Positions 37,301-50,299 of a stretch of DNA of 64,000 bases are shown in pieces. Each line of letters opens with the position of its first letter. Position 1 is the first letter of the stretch. The position numbers and the translations under genes are program-made. The notes under the pieces are model-generated. The model had not been told where the DNA came from and did no database searches. It saw only the letters and a list, made by a program, of their open reading frames with translations. This DNA comes from Acanthornis magna (lineage: Eukaryota > Chordata > Aves > Passeriformes > Acanthizidae), in NCBI GenBank assembly GCA_036785705.1, contig JAWUZG010000004.1, positions 8,094,501 through 8,158,500 on the forward strand, in the 5' to 3' direction.

Positions 37301-38526
37301 AAAATCTTAATCCAAACAGGACCCTTATAGCCAAACCCTAGACAAACTTTCATCTACGAATCAAGGAGTTGTCATGTGGGCCTACAGTTTGTTTCCCCTC
37401 CTCCCACCAAAAATTGTAAACTTCCTGGTGTGAGAAAGGGAGTGTTAAATCAAAGAGCATGATCTCCTGAGACACTCAGTAGTGAAGAGGTACACCTGGC
37501 TTTTATCATCAACCATAAAAAAATTGTACACAATTTATGTTTAAGCTACTTAATTTGAGTAAAATAAGTGATGGTAGAATAAAAATTAAAAAGAGAGAGT
37601 AAGAGAGAGAGAAAAAAAAGGAATAAAAGATATAGCCACTTTGGACATATGGCAACTATCCCAAACAAGATTTGTTTATGTCTGTGTATTACCTTCATTC
37701 AGAAACAGTGCAGGAAACTCAAACAGGCTGGTCAAAAATCACATGGATAATAACTGCCTTTGGAACAGGAAGTGGGGAATCTTTTGTTCTGAGGACTATT
37801 AAGCTATTAATGTCTTCAGGAGTAGTATCTTAGTAGTACCCCAATGAATAGCCAGGAACTCCTGCATTGATTTCCATAATTTTTTCATAGTTGATTTATA
37901 TATTCAATTTTAACTTATATGAATTAACCCTAAGGAAGTAGTGAGGATAAAGGGCAAATGAAAAAGCAAAAAGAAAGCAGCACTGGGACCTATTTGCTTG
38001 TTGATCTCTCCCATTTGTGTCCAAGGACAATAGCAACGTTTAATTTCACAAGTCTGGAAAGAAGCTAACTCCAGTAAGTCTCAAAAGCTTTTATCTAAGA
38101 GAGGGATATTACATATAAGGATTAGATGAGTCAAATTAGCCACCAAGATGCCTGATTGAGTGGATTCTGAAAGAGATGAAAGGAATTTTTGGCAGGAAGG
38201 CTGCAATTCACACTGAGACAGACTGAGTAATATGAATGAAAAAAATATTAAAGGAAAAGATGAAGATGCAAGGAAAAAATGCAGAACACCTTTAAAAAAT
38301 ATTTAAAGTATTTGGAAGTGAATTAATAATGCTTTAGGCTATTTTAACTAAATTTGAAAGAGAGTTCCTTTTCCTGTGCATTATTCCAAACCCAACAGGG
38401 TGGAACCTCAGTGAAATGAAAACATATCTATGTCAAATAGTTTCTTTGCCCTCCCCAATGCAGGAAATTATTACTTCAGTATAATTGCCTGACTCTTTAT
38501 TGCTATCATTACTCATCTGCAAATGT
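34313..38526. other. Unique AT-rich stretch with candidate conserved blocks
   Basis: No gene recognised. A-rich low-complexity tracts at 36552-36700 and 37560-37625 and a poly-T run at 36775-36791. Blocks at about 35060-35560 and 36290-36500 have the texture of conserved non-coding DNA. The second contains a perfect hairpin at 36444-36461. Confidence 0.5.
36444..36461. repeat. Small perfect hairpin
   Basis: gctatgc, loop aaga, gcatagc: a 7-bp perfect stem within a candidate conserved block. Too small to call an RNA gene. Confidence 0.7.
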
Positions 38527-38690
38527 AATCATAGAATCATCATGGAATCATAGAATGGCTGGGTTGGAAGGGACCTTAAAAATCCTCTAGTTCCAATTCC
38601 CCTTCTGTAGACAGGGACACCTTCCTGTAGACAGGTTGCTCAGAGCCATTCCAAGCTGTCCTTGAACACGTCCAGGGATGGGGTGGATGT
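38527..38690 (-). mobile_element. CR1 LINE 3' end, short
   Basis: Begins 'aatcatagaatcatcatggaatcatagaatggctgggttggaagggacctta' and ends at 'cttgaacacgtccagggatggggtgg'. The internal 'cttcctgtagacaggttgctcagagcc' is typical. About 165 bp. The terminal octamer is repeated, with one unit altered. Confidence 0.94.
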
Positions 38691-39989
38691 GTACTTCAGA
38701 ATTTGCTTCTTTTGGGTTATCCATCCACTAAGCACGTGGCCCATGGGAAATTAGGTTCAGCATGTGTGACCTGAGTTCTTTAGCCACTTTAGATTTGCAT
38801 TGTCCTCTTTTCAGTATTTAAACTTTTCATTTGTACTGCAACTGTACCTTTTTTATTGTTTGGTTCATTTGTTTTTTGAACACGTGATTATGAAAACATC
38901 AGTTTAATGATGTAATTTAAACAACACAAAAAAAATCATATAATTTTGAGCCTGCCTGACTGACAATACTAGAAGCTTACATACACAGAACTCTAAACAA
39001 ATTCATATTATGCAGACTTTCAGGAGCAACTTGGCTTCTTAAGATTAATAAATACATCTAATGGCCTATTAGGCAAGGGTATTCAAGGAAAAAGCATCCA
39101 AATCATTGAACAAACAACGACTACATAGCACAATGAAAAAAATGAAATATAGAGAAATAAATGTGTTTTGACAGGCTAAATGCATTTTACTCTTTCTTCA
39201 AGAAAACTGTTTTCTTCTTATTTATGGCTTTCCTTAGGGAAAATGTGTCCTTGTTGCATATTCCTTTTTAAATGCCCTGTAAAGCCATTATGACACCTGC
39301 AGTAGAACAACTTGATTGGTTTATGCCCACACAGATAGAACCATGGCGTTGTAAATTTAAGAGCTGCCAAATTGTCCACGCACACTATGCTGGAATTTCC
39401 TGTGATCTTCTATTATTTGTCTTTAAATATTTTATGCTTGTGACACAAATCCAATATAGCTTGCTTGGCTGGATGATGTTTTCATATTCCAAGGTCATTT
39501 GCTGTGACCAGGGATCATGAACCCCATAAAAAAACCCAACCATTTTCTAGCTCTGTTTCTGGCTATATGCTATTGTATTTTAAAAGGCCTCTTTCTCAAA
39601 CATAATCTAAAGATTCTGACACGAGCATGGAAAATGTCAACAAATGAATGAAATGGAAAAAGTCAGGCAATCCTGAATTCTTGCTCCCATTTGTAAAGCT
39701 TTTAATATTTCCATCTGTCACACGATTGTGAAAATCTAAAGGTCACGGAGTGACTGTTTAGTCTTCTATATAAGACCCAAAAAAATCACCTGCTTCACAT
39801 GCCAATTTTCATTTATGTCACTCCAGGTTATGTTTTAATCAATCCCTAACACCCAATCCCCTCCTATTCCAAATATTAAATAAATAGTTAGGTTTTATAA
39901 GACGTCAGCCATCAGAAAACAGTTTTACCCCATGAACCTGTGTATAAATCTTGGCCTAATTTTCCATCTTCAAAATACACATGACAGTC
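38691..39989. other. Unique stretch with candidate conserved block
   Basis: No gene recognised. From about 39185 to 39500 the composition is more even and long simple runs are absent. An 82-codon frame (39272-39520) crosses it but has no known domain and no supporting exon signals. Confidence 0.45.
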
Positions 39990-41166
39990 GATTCAGAGAT
40001 TCACAAAATGGTTGATGTTACAAAGGGCTGTTGGAGGTCATCTGGTCCCACTGCCTGCTCAAGCACCTGAAGCCTGGTACTCAAGACCATGTCAAAATGG
40101 CCTATGAATATCTCCAAGGACTGAGACTTCTGGGCTATCTGTGCCAGGGCTCAGACATTATCGCAGTAAGAAAAAAAAATTCCTTATATTCCTTAAGAAT
40201 CTCTTGTTTTTCAGTTTGTTCCCATTGTCTTTTGTCCTGTCAGTGGGAACTACTCAAAAGATGCTGGCTTCATCCTCTCTTCATGTGTTTATGTACATTT
40301 GTAAGATCTCCTCATGAGCCTTCTCCTGGCTGAACTGTCCTAGAGCTCTCAGCCTTTCTCATAGGAGAGATGCTCCAATCCATTAACCATCTTTGTGTCC
40401 CTTTGTTGGACTCTGCAGTATGTCCATGCCTCTCTTGTTCTGAGGGGCCCTGAACTGGACACAGCAGTCCACTGTGACCTCACCAGAGCTGAGTAGAGGG
40501 GAAGGATCTTCTCCATTGACTGATGCCAGTACTTTGCCTAATGCACCCCAGGATACGACTGGGCTTTTTGTCAAGGGCACAGCACTGGTCTTGTTCAGCC
40601 TGCTGCCCATCAGGACTTTGGAGTACAAATTTACTTTCTATCTCGTTGATCCCCAACATATACATGGGGCTGGTCCTTTCTGGGTGCAGGACTCTGCACT
40701 TTCCCATGCTGAACTTCGTAAGATTCCTGTTAGTCCACTTCTTCAGCCTGCTGAAATTCCTCTGGACAGTCACAAGACCCTCTCATGTATTAGGCGTTCA
40801 TCCCCAGTTTTGTGTCATTAGCAAACTAGTTGAGGGTTCACTTTCCCCATAATCCAATTTATAAATGAAGATTTAAAACAGGATTTACCCTTGGGGTACA
40901 TAATTTGATTAGTGATCTCCAACTGATCTGGTTTGCTACTGATCACCACCCTCTGGGCACAGCTGTTCAGCTAGTTTTCAATCCACCATGAGGTTCTGCT
41001 CATCCAGTCACTATTTCATCAGCTTCTCCATGAGGTTCTTACGGAAGACCATGTCAAAAGCCTTTCTAAACGCCAGGTGGACAATGTTAAATGCTCTTCC
41101 TTCATCTACCAAGGTAATCATTTCATTGTAGAAGGTTATCAGGTTGAAAGGTTTATTGCATTCATA
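39990..41166 (-). mobile_element. CR1 LINE, longest uninterrupted copy here
   Basis: About 1.2 kb. From the worn terminus 'gattcacaaaatggttgatgtta' it runs through the 3' UTR ('ggaggtcatctggtccc'). It then passes the ORF2 C-terminal part ('ctgaactggacacagcagtccactgtgacctcaccagagctgagtagagggg', 'atgcaccccaggatacgactgggctttt') and reaches the RT core near 41000-41160. Many stops and indels break the frame. Similarity stops abruptly near 41166, where an LTR-like block begins. Confidence 0.93.
41011..41166 (-). pseudogene. CR1 reverse transcriptase fragment (inactive)
   Basis: The minus frame reads NLITFYNEMITLVDEGRA, then FNIVHLAFRKAFDMVF, matching the CR1 RT region around motif A (family pattern DVVYLDFSKAFDTV). 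The catalytic aspartate of YLDF is replaced by alanine (HLAF). The frame continues upstream into the neighbouring LTR-like block, so the first 35 or so residues of the 88-codon open frame are not CR1. Confidence 0.85.
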
Positions 41167-41169
41167 AAG

Positions 41170-41690
41170 AAATGCCTTTGCAGCTGGGGGCAGCAGGAGT
41201 AAAATCCTGGGGAAGAGGTCAGGGATTTTTCCTTTCCAACGTGTTGTCATTTCCACCAGGGTCTGCAATGGACCCAACCCCGGTGGACTTTGGGGCTCTT
41301 TGTAAAATATATTTAAGAAAGGTTAGAAAATACTGGTTAGAATGGAAGAGGAAACAAAACCAACAGGGGAGCACCAAGACAGCAGAGCAGGAGGTGTCTG
41401 CATGACAGGGTAGGCATACCTTCCAAAGGCACAGCAGCTCATGGGTGAGCCCACACTGGAGCACCTCAGAGGGAGAGTCCTGTGGAGCACACGTGTTGAA
41501 GCGTAGAAAAAGAATGGGAAGGAAGGACATGCCAAGAGAAGCTGCTACATCCTGACTACAACCCCCACCAAGCACCCCAGTTCCATCTTTTGGCTCACTG
41601 AAGTTACTGAATCAAGTGAGTGCAAACCATGACGATAACAGGGTGCAGAGGACAGGTGCTTGGAGTGAAGTTGAGCCGTTTGTGTAATAT
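41170..41690 (+). mobile_element. LTR-like block beside CR1
   Basis: Contains 'gtaaaatatatttaagaaagg' (41302-41322), close to the TATA region of the solo LTR at 51985 ('catatttaagaag'). It also has 'gcaccaagacagcagagcaggaggtgtctgca' and 'tggagcacctcagagggagagtc'. These recall the R region of avian ERVL LTRs in plus orientation. The block starts where the CR1 stops. The ends are approximate, and no target duplication was identified. Confidence 0.55.
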
Positions 41691-44600
41691 ACCAAATCTA
41701 TTCTTTAAGTACAAAAGGGGATGAAAGGGATGAAAGGTGTACATACTTTTTCATTTTTCTTGTGGTTTTTTTAGGTTTTTGGTTTGTATTTTTCCCCCTC
41801 CACTATTCAAATCAGTAATTAAATATTTATTTTAATTTGCAATAAATGATGTTACTTTCTGCATGTTGCCTGTTTTGCTCACTACAGCAACGAGTAGGTG
41901 CTCTGCTTGTCTTAATCTTGACTCCAGGGCTTTCTTGTTCCTCTTCTTTTTTGTCTACCTGCTGCACTGCTTATTTTCTCCAATTAACTAGCATACAGTG
42001 GTTTTTTTTGGACTGTTTTATGGAAAACTTGGAGCACTTTGAAAAACACAGTGTGATTACTCCAGACTGCTTATCTCAGTGTGCATCACTACACTTACAT
42101 GGTATGAAACTCAAGTGCCATCATATAGTCTGTAAATGAAGTAATTGAACTCTATACCACTTAATACATTTTTTCTTCACTAATGCATATTTTTTAATCA
42201 GCAGCACAAAAACCTTTGAGTCTTTTAAATCTCACTAATTTCAGGAATAATTTGTAGCTCAGGATTTGTTGAGTTATTAAAATGTATTCTTTAAGAGAAA
42301 AGACATATGAACTAAAATATTTCAAATAATATATGCAAAAGCATGGTACTGCATGTATTAAAGCTTACAAAATGGAACATAATTCTCTATCATGTATCAG
42401 TAGCATAAATTATTGTCCAATTTATTTTCAGAGGTACCACCCTCAAAAAATGGTTAGTAATTTTAAGTAATTGATCAATTCTGCTGGGGTATCCTAATGA
42501 CATTATAAACTGTGACAGAGCATTTTAGGTGGTTATTTAATCACTATCCTCTACAGCTGAAATTCCATAGAGAAGTGGATGTGATAGAACAGAGGAGTTA
42601 GAAATGGTAGGAGAGGAAGAGTACAATATCTCTATGTCATCCTCCTGGTGTGAGTTCAATGAAATAGGGTCATCCAAGGAGAGTTAAATATTATTTTATA
42701 CTATTTTTTGTTTCATTACATCACTGATTTTAGAAGAAGCAGGGATAGAAGAAGATTTAGAAGAAGAAGGGATATGTCTAAATATTTTGGCCTAATTTTG
42801 TGTTCAATCCACTCATTGTTACCACTAACCATGTTCCATTCATGGAAAAGTTTTGATGCATACAAATAAATTCATTTTGGAGGAAATGCAACTGCAAGCA
42901 CTTCTTTAAAATGTGTTGCTCAGCTTAATGGAGAAAAGTGACCTTTGAATCAAGGACTGGATTTTTCAACATCTTTGGCCAAATGTTTGAGGGATATTCA
43001 GTCCTACCAATTAGACTACACCTAGTCTGACAAAAAAACCCTAAAGTTAAAATTGTGTAGATATAAGTAGCTTAGAAGCAATAATTTCAATCTTCTTGGC
43101 TATTTCTATTGATCCAAATTGCTTGGCACTATAGGCTCTGCCGACAGCGGATACCACGATAGGCTAAAGGCACCATGTAATCTGAAAATTACAGACCATA
43201 AGGGCTCAGGTCCATGCTTCTAATCTTTTCCTTTAGCTATCCCAGCCCATAAAATGCTCCTCTTTCCACACTCCCCGCAAGCGTTTTGACAATATTGTTT
43301 AATTTTTCTTACTTATCTAATCACTCAGTAGTTACCCTGTTAATATTTCTGCCAAGAATTTCCAGTAGAAACAGATTTTTATGAAGCATTATTTTCCTCC
43401 ACTAGAGCCCTTTTCACCTGCCATTTTAAAGACTCCTGCCATGCAGAAGAGCTGCCTGCCATCTGTTTGCAAGGAGGAAGAAAGCATTCAATAATTCATA
43501 GGGTGGATGACAAATAATGTTTGACATTTTCCTCTGATTGCAATATACTTAAGAAAATATTTTATGTCTGTAGAAATGATTCTATCATTCAGTGGGTAGG
43601 AAAGTTTTATATGTCTCTCAAATAATTCAGAGGCAAGAAGATCAATGGGATAGCAGCCTTTCTAAAGTTGTTGTGGTTTTTTTTAGCATCCACAGCCCTA
43701 TTAATTCTACTAGTAGTAAATATTTTCAATTAATAATTAAATTCAATCAAACTTCCCATAATTTGGAACAGGCCTAATGGTATGCTATGGTCAAGCTCAA
43801 ATATACAGATATTCAGCACAATGAAGGGTTTATTTTCATAAACTGAGGAAAATAAATCTGATTATTTTTATTTAGCAGTAGATTTGAACAGAAAACAGAC
43901 TAAATGGAAAACAAATTCCAGTGAAAACAGTGTTTTTCAAATTCAAGCCTGTGGCAATGAACCAGGATTTATCAATTGCAGTAATTTTTCAGATCTATGC
44001 ATAGATCACATCTTCCAGTGGCTGTCAAATAATTGTGAAAATTTAAAAGACCTATTAATGCAAAAGGAGTCTTGGTGAGGCAGGAGGAGAGATTTAACTA
44101 TAGGACATAATCAAGCATATACCATATTTGCCTGACTTATTAAAAATTTTTTCCTGTTGCCCTCAGAATTCAAATTTACAAACATTTGTTTAGAAGTGAT
44201 TCTCTGGATCTACTGAAGGGCCGTGTTTCTTCAGTTAGCTGCAGGCAAACTTGAAATAAGTACAGTAAATTGTTCCAAGCCTCCTCCTTTGATTCTGAAT
44301 TCAGTTCAAAAGTCACTTGTCTTTATAGAGAAAAAAACCAATTTTCGTACTCACCATTACAATATAAAATGCTTCATATATACTAGTCCTTAAATAAATA
44401 AACTATCTTTCCTGTCTTGAAGTGTATATTCATATTATTTTAAAAAAAATAGGAAAAAAAAAGACAAATTGTATCCAAGTAAAAGCATACTTACATCATA
44501 TAGTCAGTTAGCATGTAGAAAATGAAAATTTCATTTGTATTTTGTATTTAATTTATGACTGGTTGTAGATAGAAAGGGAGATAGTAATCCACAAATAAAT

Positions 44601-47600
44601 ATATCAAAAAACCCCACAGATTAACTCAGTGTAAATATGTATGAGAGATGCATAGATTTTCAAAAAAATAGAGGAGAATGTACTCAAAAATGGCCCGTAG
44701 GACAAGATTTTAATGTGTCAAACTCAACCATTGCAGGTGTTTTTTAACCTTTTGTTTAAAGATTAGGTGAAATTTTTAAATGCTTTCAGATAGATTGACT
44801 GCTAAATGCCACCATAATATTTCGCTGTCATTTCTATTAGTAGCCTCTTAGTGATTTCTCTCAAAAGGTGAGCATAACCCAAAGTTGTTTCTCGGTGTTT
44901 TTTATGTTCTTCTTACGAAAACATTATTATCAGCTAAATGCAGATGATTTTCTTTACACCACTCTAAAATTATTTTTAATTTCTTGCTTAATAAACATAC
45001 TTAGCTGAGCTGTATTTTCAAGCCTCATACTGAAATAATACTCAAAGTAGTTCTGAAAGAGTTTGTTATTTCAGACACAAAGACTGTTTAAATTGTGAAA
45101 TTGTACATATGAGCAAAGTTGTAAAGAAATTACTACACTGCTTTGTTTTAAAATATGCCTTTAAAAGAATTCTATTTTAAAGAAATCATATTTCTTTACC
45201 TTTAACTTTTTCAGACAATATCAGCATACCTGAATTTTTTTTTTTTTAATAGCTTTGCACTTAAACAATTTTTATTTATAATATCACATATATTATTTGG
45301 TTTCCCTACTGAAACACCTAAATTGCTTTTCGGTTTAAATCAGAATCTATTTCTATGGCACAATTTTGTCTGTGTTATCTAAATTATGTCAGCTAAGTTG
45401 CAGTGTTTATGATCATATAATCTATAATGACAATTGATCAGAATACGACAGTAGACGTGAGCTTGCATAAAGATAGAGCAAATAGTAAACACAAAATTCT
45501 TTTTTTTTTGCTGCTGGAAGATCATGAGGAAAAACATTTAGTCATACATCAAAGTACAGACTTTTTTATACTGCTGTTTAAATAATATATCATGTCCCTA
45601 CTGAAAAAAACTTTACCAAAAGGCAATTGTCTTCCACATAGCTTGAAAAAGATAACTCACTAGACAAAAAAAGCATTTCTAGAAAAACAGCAGATGAAGA
45701 AAAAATTTGGTTTTGTTTTTTTTGTAGTAATTGTTATTAATTTTAGCTGGGTCATGCAAAGAAATAAGTTTAGCCAGAGGAACTACAACTTTTCTCATTC
45801 TCTGCATCATGAAAGGCACTTCATTTTGAAGAGTAAAATGATTGCATTTTAGCAATACAAACTAGATGTTAAATGTTAAAGATTAACAAGATTTCCTTTC
45901 TTCAAAGTTTTTGAGGGCTTTTCTGTTCTTTGGAGGATTTGCCTTTTATTTTGTAGCAACCTGCTCAGAATGAATTTCCAAAGCTGGAAATGGGATAAAA
46001 AAGTTAACCGAATAGAATCTGTTTTTGAAATCACATTAACAAACCTCTGTTCCTTACATCCTTCATTGGAAACATGTATTTTTTCTTATATTTTAATTGT
46101 ATCGTATTCCACTCTGGTGGATTTAAGTATTATTTCCTAACAGGCTTTTTGTTTTATATGCCTTAATTAAAACCTGAAATCTTAATAGTACCACTAATTC
46201 TAATTTTCATTACGAAGTTTCAGATCTTAGTATGATGGGGACATATTAACTTCTGTTTCCTTCTAAAAGAAGTAGATACAAGATTTGTTTTAGTTTTATT
46301 TTATAAAAATGAAGTATTATAGTTTCCTTTACCTTTCATGAGTTCCTATGTTGTCTGACAAGTATGTACTTAAGTATCAAAAATATCCCAGGTTTCTGAG
46401 CACACAAAAGTTAGTTTGAACTGACCTTGTATTCTTTTTCTTCTCAACCTTATCATCTATATCAATCATACACTGTCATTTCTCTTTCCTTCCAATCTTT
46501 GTATCCCAGTTCATTATATTTACCCTGGCACTAATCACTACTAACCTGTAGTTTGTTGGGATTGTAAATATTTTTTGTTTGTTTTATAATGGTACCTTTC
46601 CACCCTTCTTTTATATAAATTGTACTAATCTGTATTGACATCTCAGTTATAAGAATCTTCTCACCAGGTTTCAGTTATGCCTACAAGATCACAATCACCA
46701 TTGTTTAGCAATCTTTTTTTTCCCCCAGTTTTCTTTGCTTATCTCTCATTCTTTTAGAATTCTGTAAAAGCACGCTGATACAGATGTCTTTTGATTCTTC
46801 AAGTTTCATTCTCTTGACAAATGCATCTTCTGATTTATTACTGTGCTACTAAAGGTGCCAAAAGCCTAGCAGAACTCAAAGGACTAGATTTTTATAACAG
46901 AAAATATCTGACAGATAATAAAATCTACAGTTATGTAATACACAAAAAACCCCACAAAACTTCTTACTTCAGGATTTAATCGGGCATTAGCTACCTCTTT
47001 CCAGAAATAAAATTTCCTTAACATAGAAGTATCTATTAGAGAATGTAAAATTCACTATTACACCTAATAAAAGTTGTGGAATATAAGCCATGGGAGTACC
47101 TTGGCACTTTTGAAACTAAGATCTATTTGGGTGCCTAAGCAGGCACCTATTTTTAGGGATTTTCACCCACAAGAGAAGAAGTCGTGTTCTGAAGTTATGC
47201 AGTAAAAGTAACTGACTACATTTTAAGCTATGTTGTGATGTGTAAATAAGAGCAATTTGACACTGGAATTTTTCTTCTCAAAAATATTTTTGATAGCATT
47301 GTTGATGCTCCATGAGCAAGATTTAGTATTTAACAGTAAAAGGCAGAAAAAAATGAGCAAGAAGGAAAACCAGATTCTGCATTAATAAGAGTTACTCCTG
47401 AGCAACATCAAAACTGATTCTACTCAGTGATAAGGATGAAGCTCTTGTTTCTCTATATTCCCTCTGGTTTTGTTTACAGGTTTTGTTTACTGAGATGCAG
47501 TATGGGAGTTAATTCATTCAAATATGACTCTACCAAATATGGGTACTTATATCCATATTCTGACTATCTCTGTCATTTTTTCTTCCACATAAGTAAACTA

Positions 47601-49506
47601 TTTTCATATTTAGAACTTCTATTCACTGTAGATTTTTTGCTTCTTACTGTGAATGTTATTCGTGTCAAAAGTAGTTTTTAGCTGAAATTTCTGGTTTTTT
47701 TCATGGTAAATACTCAGTAGCCATTCAAACAAGCAAAAATCTTTCTCCATACAAATTACTTTGTTTACATTCTTTATCAGGCCCACTTAATTTACAGACA
47801 AAAGTGTCAGAGATAACAGTAAAATATTTTTAGTGTAAACTTATGCTTATTTTTTGAGTGTTTGGACATTTCTACATTAATCCTAAATGTCTCAAAATTC
47901 TGAACCAGCATCTTCAATATAAGATGTATTTGAACCAACAAATTATTGGGGGGTTTACGCTACATACAGATAAGGGGATGCGTTTTGTCCTTCCATTATA
48001 AGGTAGCTACTAAACTGTCTTGCACATCTTTCTGTTGAAAGACAGTGGTGTGTGGTCATTTATCATCCTTTATCAGATTGAAGTCAATGCTATCCTTTGC
48101 ATTCTCCAAATATTGTAGTGGTCACTCATCCCTAAACATAGACAAAAGAACAATTCTTAAGCACACTCTATGTATGCATAGAAAATTAGTGAACAGATAT
48201 GATTAACAAGCCTGACAGAATTTTGAACATCATACATAAATACAAACTTTAAGAAAACAGGATAACTCAGGCAAAATTCTTTACTGGGCATAGGGAGATG
48301 TTATGGTAGTTAAGCTGCTAATTTTGTTAGCATTACATCATTATCAAAGGTGAAAGGTGATAGAACAGATGAAATGCATTTATAAGTGGGTAGGTGAAAA
48401 AGATAAGTGAAATGAATCGAGAGTGCACAAAGTGATTATGACATTTCGGCAGTACTTAAGGCAAGATAAAGTTTCAAACTATGTGTCTATGAATACAGAT
48501 ATATATATACAGATATATGTGTCTGAATATATAGATATACATACAGACACACTTGCCTAACTCCTCACTTGGATTAATCCTGCTGATAAATTACCATATG
48601 CAAATTGACTTCTATAGAAGAAAATTACTAAGGTTAATGCCTCCCTGGGGCCCAGGTTTAGGATATTGCTAAGAAACTTCCTAGACTGGTTTGGCCTTCA
48701 CACTATTTCCCTTTATTGCTCTTCCATGTGGATGGTGATGAAGTTGCAAAACCCAAGGGCAATCAAAGGGGACTTTAGTGCCTTCAGATGGTAGTAAGGG
48801 AATCTGGAGACCAAGAAATTTTTCCCTCTATCCTTCCAGTTGCAGGCAGTGACATATGGAGAAACAGATTAACTCAGCCTACTAAAGACTCCATGGCTGG
48901 TGTCACCAGCAGTTTTGGTTTCTTTCAGTAATGGGATAGTACCAGGCCTGCTGACATCCTATTGGATTCACCTTTCTCAAAGGGAAAAGAGAGTCTTTGA
49001 CAGAGCTGTAAACTAGACTTGAAGTGGGAAGAAGATAATATCAGTGTCGCCAATGTCAGACACAAATTGAGACATTGACCGAAATGCTTTGCTTTCTTTT
49101 GTTATGCTTACACGAAGATATCTTACAATATTTACAACACAGCAAGCTTTTTCATTATTCATTTATTTCTTTTTTAAGGAATCTGCTTATAGAGTGGGAA
49201 ATATCTAATAATTTGAAATGTTCTGTTTACCTATCATACACAGTGAAATCCACATTCTGTGTTTTTTCACTGTTGGAAATAAGAGAAATAAGGTAATCTT
49301 ACATCTTGTGATATATGATCACCAAGTTCCCATGGACTGCAAAATGCGGTCATTTTCCTTGCTCCAGTTATCAATACTAGAAATGGTTTCAGTGTTTATT
49401 CCCACCGTTTTTTTGCAGGTGATGATAATAGAGATGATGGCCCCAATTCCGTGATATCACAGCTATTGTTGACAAAAAAAAAGGAAAATTAATTTGAATT
49501 ATTTCT

Positions 49507-49508
<2 letters not shown>
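41691..49508. other. Longest repeat-poor stretch, no gene recognised
   Basis: About 7.8 kb of AT-rich sequence. T-rich patches near 41755-41800 and 45230-45250, an AT/ACA-rich simple patch at 48496-48550. A candidate conserved block lies at about 43240-43580. Frames at 41846 (97 codons), 43884 (64), 47427 (84) and 49075 (73) show no recognised domain. 'gggtgcctaagcaggcacctat' near 47137-47158 may be an ancient repeat relic. Confidence 0.5.
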
Positions 49509-49551
<43 letters not shown>

Positions 49552-49552
49552 A
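49509..49552. repeat. (AAAT)n microsatellite
   Basis: About eleven uninterrupted copies of AAAT/AATA. The minus-strand 'LFIYLFIYLF' frames across it are repeat artefacts. Confidence 0.97.
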
Positions 49553-50073
49553 CCCCCCAAAAAACCCAAGAAAGCAATAGCTAACTATTGACTGGTTTAG
49601 GTACCATTTTTTATCCCTCTGTAGGAGGGATATAATAATCTCTTTTCTGAAAGAAAACAATTTTTTCCTCGTTTTGTTTTTCCTGGCCATTCAACATTTT
49701 CATTTGGGATAGTCTGTTCTTGATTAATTTTTCAATTGTTCTTAGGATCATAACCTTTAATCTTCATTTTGCACTGCTGAGTTCAAGTCATAAAGGGAAG
49801 AGCTCAAGCATTGAAAATAACAGTTTCACAAAACACTTAAATCTTTCCAGCACCTAGAACTCTGCATCACTTTTTACAAACAATTCTGATCAACTAAAAA
49901 GTATAAAAAAATTTACTTCTTTAGCCAAGAAAGCAAATAATAAGATTAAAATTCTTTATTCTCTTTTACTACCTGTAAAAAGCTTTGTGCATACCCATCA
50001 GAGATAATCATCATTCACTAATTTCAATTCTGTGTTATTCTAGTCGATTTCAGGCATTAAAATAGTGAAATAT
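49553..50073. other. Unassigned AT-rich interval
   Basis: Nothing recognised between the AAAT microsatellite and the CR1 copy at 50074. Confidence 0.5.
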
Positions 50074-50270
50074 CACAGAATCAGAAGCATCGAACAATTC
50101 AGCTGTGAAGATCTCAAGAAGTCTCTAATCCAGCCTTCTGCTCCTAACAGACAGCTCTGAGGTCACACAGACAGCTCTGGGATTCATTTAGGAGTTTTGA
50201 AAATCTCTAAGCATAGAAACTTTGTATCCTCTCCCAGGAGCCTGTTTCACTGCTTGACTCTTCATGGTTG
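50074..50270 (-). mobile_element. CR1 LINE 3' end, diverged
   Basis: 'atcacagaatcagaagcatcgaacaattcagctgtgaagatctcaagaagtctctaatccagccttctgctc' aligns in order with the CR1 reversed 3' end. So does 'aggagttttgaaaatctctaagcatagaaactttgtatcctctcccaggagcctgtttcactgcttgac'. A 13-base direct repeat (acagacagctctg at 50147 and 50167) lies inside. Older and more diverged than its neighbours. Confidence 0.75.
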
Positions 50271-50299
50271 TTGCATTTTGGGCATGTGAATTTAGAAAA

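Noticed and set aside
40474..40852. Overlapping plus-strand frames of 109 and 115 codons
   Set aside because: Antisense to the minus-strand CR1, so they are shadows of the LINE.
41219..41575. 118-codon minus frame
   Set aside because: Lies in the LTR-like block, overlaps a second open frame, and has no retroviral or host domain.
43884..44078. 64-codon frame with four Cys, looked at as a possible exon
   Set aside because: Cys spacing fits no domain I know, and there is no convincing splice acceptor with a matching donor nearby.
49389..49690. Minus frames with LFIYLFIY repeats
   Set aside because: Translation of the (AAAT)n microsatellite.
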